NCBI GenBank assembly: GCA_002914845.1
Contig: JXTC01000074.1
Span: forward strand, 186,001 to 250,000
Length of the DNA stretch: 64,000 nt
Origin: Trema orientale
Lineage: Eukaryota > Streptophyta > Magnoliopsida > Rosales > Cannabaceae
Direction of reading: 5' to 3'
Shown: one piece after another, positions 60,401-64,000 of the stretch
How positions within the stretch are numbered: position 1 is the stretch's first letter
Layout: each line of letters starts with the position of its first letter
Program-made: the position numbers and the translations under genes
The notes under the pieces: generated by a model
Told to the model about the DNA's origin: nothing
The model's database searches: none
What the model saw: only the letters and a program-made list of their open reading frames with translations

Positions 60401-62446
60401 ATCACGCACTAATAACTTGAAGACTGAACAAGCTGAGTTAGATTGCTAATTTTTCTTGACAAGGATGTTTTGTCACTCTTTGGTTGGATTTGTGTTTTTG
60501 AAACTATTATATGGGTCCTATACTTGTTGGAATGGAGGAGGAGATCCAAAGGAATGGGGTTGTGGGTTATATTTAAAAAAAAATTCAATTTCCAATAAAA
60601 TATTGAGCAAAATTTAAACCCTTCCTTGCAAGTACATAGAGATGCCCTAAACAATATGAATTATTGGCCATCAAAAATGAAAAAAGGTTTTTCATGCTCC
60701 ACTTTGATTATTTTAAGAGAGTTATTGAAGGAGTTGAAAAATAGATGATAGTGTAATAAGTTTGAGCATATGTGTGATTTTTGGATTGGATGCAAGCAAT
60801 AAAGGGTCAAAAAGAAAAGGAGGAGAGAAAGCATAATTAAATATAGATTTTGAATTAATAGGATTTCATTTATGTTCCAAGCTTAGATGGTTGGCTTGTC
60901 CAGACCACTACTCTTCTTTAAATACCTTTCCAACTTGTCTCTCAAATGTATTCCACGTGCTATTCACCAATACCTTTGAGCCTTACACATGTAATTCAAT
61001 TTTTTCATCTTTCTCTTATGGTCGGCAAGGTCCACAAAACAAATAAATAAATAGTATATTTATTCTCACTAACATTATAGGATAACAAATACATTTTTTT
61101 ATTAATTTTGTTCATCACTATTCATTTTAATCATAAAGTTCTTTTCACAAGCTAGAGATTCCACAAATACATGAATAAGCATAATCCGAGACTTCATTAT
61201 TCTTCTTTTGAGTTGTAAACTCAAACATGCATAATTCGTTTAAAACTGTTTTTTTTCTAAAGCTAAAAAGGGTAAATTGTTTTTCCTTTAAGCCGTATTA
61301 GGCAAAAGAAAAGAAAGAGAAAAAGAAAAAGAAAAAAAGGGGGTTTAGGACAATATATTTTTCCTTGTAGAAATGAGAAATTTGAGTAAAATAAGTTCAG
61401 TGAAGACAACAATGACTACCTAGATCATGATGGGACTTTTGTCTTAATTGAATTATGGCTAATTTCCTAATTTAGTCATAAAGTTGAGAGTTAATAAGGA
61501 ATGTGATGAATGAGGTACAATATGGTACACAATAAACAACATAAAAGAAAATAAAACGTTATCTTCTTCCCCCTATTATTTGGATCTTGCTGTTTCTTGC
61601 ACATTCTCTTTTCCATATCAAGAATTCAACTTGTCCAATATTGATCATCTAAAAGGAACCCACCTAAAGTTACAAAATAAAAATGAAAAAAAAAAAAAAA
61701 AAAAAGAAGAAGCCTGGTTTAGCCTAAATTTTTACCCACTTGGAATGATTTCAAATTCCAAGTAAAAGGAGGTAAAAGGACCTCAAGCCTTGGTTTTTTT
61801 AACATGAAGATTAAAAGGTTAGTATAGTCAAATTAAGCTTTATGTTTTGTCCAGAAGAATTAAGATTGCTTCAATAAGCTGTTAATGCATAAAATTTTTT
61901 ATGAGATGCTTTTATTCATTCAAACATTCCCCCTCTTCCCCACCTTTAGATTCTACCTTTTTAAATTTCCAGATTAACCCAAGATTCTACCCCCAATACC
62001 TCAAAAAGTTACCATTTTTCCTATTCTATATGATTATTTACTCCTTTTGCTTTCAAAAGAATAAAAACGTTTTTAATTTTTCCCTATCAAACCTTTGAAC
62101 GTTTTCAGAAGGTAAAAAGAGAATTTTCACTCGTCCCAGACTTTAACTTGATTGATAACTTCACCGATTTAGAAGGTTTTAACATTCTTTCTTTTTTTTC
62201 AAAAGTTCTAAACCGAAAGGTAGTTGAAGCCTTTAAGGCTAACATGAGGTACAGAGACCGTTAACAATCCGGCGCCAATATTCTCTCTGTCAGCTTTCCC
62301 TTAAAGTTCCAAACAAAACCCATTTTTTAAAACAAACAAAGAGACATATATTTATCGTCTCATATCTGCAAAGGTCTCACTCTAGGCACCAACCCCCAAA
62401 ACACTTCAATACTAACTAACCCTTTGTTCTTTCAACTCTATTCCTC
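57474..62446. other. Intergenic region, 5 kb, no gene recognised
   Basis: The first few hundred bases are RING copy B 3'UTR. A (TA)n tract with an unresolved base sits at 57984-58011. A doubled phrase CTGAAACAGTAAATGTCTAT occurs at 58320 and 58350. The last 300 bases before 62447 are leader and promoter of the response-regulator gene. Between them the DNA is AT-rich and no family motif was found on either strand. Confidence 0.5.
57984..58011. repeat. (TA)n microsatellite with unresolved base at 57986
   Basis: TATATATA run preceded by a single n, so repeat length is probably uncertain in the assembly. Confidence 0.95.
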
Positions 62447-62573
62447 ATGGAGAATGGTTTTTCTTCTCCCCGGAACGACACGTTTCCGGCTGGTCTTCGA
62501 GTTCTTGTCGTTGATGATGATCCCACTTGGATTAAGATTTTAGAGAAGATGCTTAAGAAGTGTTCTTATGAAG
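62447..62573 (+). CDS. ARR11: Type-B two-component response regulator, ARR11-like, first exon
   Basis: Start of a cytokinin-signalling transcription factor (phospho-receiver plus Myb-like GARP DNA-binding domain). Only exon 1 is seen: 62447-62573, 42 codons plus one base, then donor GTTATC. It encodes the beginning of the receiver domain, [20 protein letters not shown] (residues 15-34) with the acidic pocket Asp23-25, then [14 protein letters not shown] and KMLKKCSYE are closest to ARR11 as I remember it. The rest of the receiver, with the phospho-accepting Asp, and the GARP domain must lie beyond the right edge. The following 1.4 kb is intron 1. Confidence 0.82.
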
Positions 62574-64000
62574 GTTATCTTGAAAAGAATTCACTTTGTC
62601 ACTATATTATTATTATTATTTTTCACTCTTGTTCTTTATGTTTCTTCTCTTTTTTTTTTTTTTTTTTTGTTCTTTTTTTCAACTGTACATGTTGAATTAT
62701 ATGAATATATGTGACTATGATTGTTGATTTTGATGTGGGGTTATTGACTTATGGATTGACTTTTGGACTGTGTCAGAGAAAAGGGTATGTGGGTTTGTTC
62801 CATTTAAGCATCTAGGTAGTTCTGTCTTTTGGAATTCAGTATTCATAGCCTTTTTTTTTTTTTTTTTCAATACCCGTTTTTAAGATAGTAATTCTTATCT
62901 AATTTGTTCATGGATGAGTATAATGATGTTTGTGTGAACCACTAAAATGTTTTTTCTTGAAATATTCCTCTAGCATAATTTATAAGATAGGTTTATTTCA
63001 CCCAAAGAAATGGATTTCTGGAAGTGCACAACTTTTTTCAAGAAGCAAAGACTTGGAATTTTGATTATCTGGGCAGTGAAAAGATGTGGTACAGAAGAAC
63101 ATATAGGCATCTATTTTGGCACAGGGGTCGAATAGTTTTATGGTCTGATTTTGAAATCAGAGCGGTACATCCCACAAATCACAATCAGAATAGTATGTGA
63201 TCTATTTCTACAGGCTTAAGCCTGAGGACAGTCGTGCTGGATTTAGGCTGAGAGCAGTTAAATTGGCTAGTTTGAAGTAAACCATTTCTTTTTCAATCAA
63301 ATTTCGATGTATACTATCTTTGACATAATGTAGATTCTTGCTGTAAACGTGGCCTGGAAAATCTACGTAACTCAAACCAAGAAACTCAAGGGAAATTATA
63401 ATCTAAAACTTACGGGAAGATCCTATATTTATTCCTCCATAATGGTGTTAGAACCAAATTTTTGCAGCCAATGATACAGATACACTGTAGTACTGGACAT
63501 GAAGGAATGGAGTCTTATGAGCTATTCACTGGAAGAACTGGTTGTAGGCATTTGTTGAGTAATATCAAATGTGTGCTCGAAAAATAATTTTATATACCGT
63601 TTCCTTTGGGGTTGAATGCATATGGTTAGTTCTAAGCTTGATGAGTTTTATAAACCAAAGGCCATTATCTGCTTAATGCCTAAACAATCAACTGTTCTTA
63701 ATTTTAATCAAGATGGTATGTTTAGGACTATTACCTTATCTGCTTAATGAAAGTTTTCTTGTTTGTAATATTATAACATCTTTAAGCTATCTAGCAGTAG
63801 TTAGAGCTGCTTTTAGCGAGTACCTTGACTAGCATTCTGTTTGAAGCACTATGCTGGAGTAGGGCAAATGCTTCAAAATTCTTTTCCTATCTAAACCTTC
63901 CTTCTTTTCCCTTAGCTTTCCGCTTCAAAGCCCCATTTTAGTGCTTTTCTCCCCTGTAAATTTTCGTCTAAATGCAGTCAAATACTACACGCAGATATTG
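62574..64000 (+). other. Intron 1 of the ARR11-like gene
   Basis: No exon continuing the receiver domain (expected to begin V-T-T-C-G) was recognised to the end of the window. An acceptor-like TGCAG ends at 63977, but the 23 bases after it do not read as receiver sequence. T-runs occur at 62650-62668 and 62852-62868. Confidence 0.55.

Noticed and set aside
63978..64000. Second exon of the ARR11-like gene after acceptor TGCAG at 63977
   Set aside because: In the required phase it reads VKYYTQI, which does not resemble the expected receiver continuation; too short to decide.

Overview
The window is eudicot nuclear DNA: AT-rich, with many short GT-AG introns, land-plant gene families (7TM-RGS1, TNO1, NOI/RIN4, malectin-LRR receptor kinase, type-B response regulator) and abundant MITEs and retrotransposon debris. 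The species cannot be named from the sequence. One unresolved base (n) at 57986 shows it comes from a draft assembly.

Left gene block (1-24016), all on the minus strand: the 5' exon of a KCR2-type 3-oxoacyl-CoA reductase (302-939), RGS1 (11 exons, 461 aa), a 74-aa NOI/RIN4-like peptide, a plastid-type CPBP (CAAX-protease-like) membrane protease related to SCO4 (8 exons, 290 aa), and the giant TGN coiled-coil tethering protein TNO1 (8 exons, 1885 aa). KCR2 and TNO1 have neighbouring locus numbers in Arabidopsis (At1g24470/At1g24460), so this block looks like an eroded piece of conserved synteny.

Middle (24-38.9 kb): a transposon graveyard. It holds a 1.32-kb near-palindromic foldback element with an 8-bp target-site duplication, a decayed LINE-type RNase H fragment, remnants of a larger transposon-borne gene, a 1.78-kb solo LTR with a 5-bp duplication, a small foldback MITE, a minisatellite, a broken Ty1/copia pol region, and a possible MITE carrying a GA-rich tandem array.

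Right gene block (38.9-64 kb): a GC-rich GDSL esterase/lipase (+), two paralogous RING-finger E3 ligase genes in opposite orientation (minus at 41790-43393, plus at 55765-57473) flanking a 932-aa malectin/LRR receptor kinase of the At1g67720 type (minus), and the first exon of an ARR11-like type-B response regulator (+) that runs off the window. The genes have separate cellular roles (G-protein signalling, trafficking, cytokinin signalling, ubiquitination, receptor signalling) and do not form one pathway.

I rebuilt exon models by hand from splice signals, reading-frame continuity and family resemblance. All complete models close in frame. I found no clearly new multi-gene system. The most unusual items are the 1.3-kb palindromic element, an exact 76-codon tandem duplication inside TNO1, a GC-AG intron that separates the two catalytic glutamate codons of the CPBP protease, and two clusters of a GTCGTTT/AAACGAC repeat, one ending in a CACTA-like terminus and interrupted by a hAT element.
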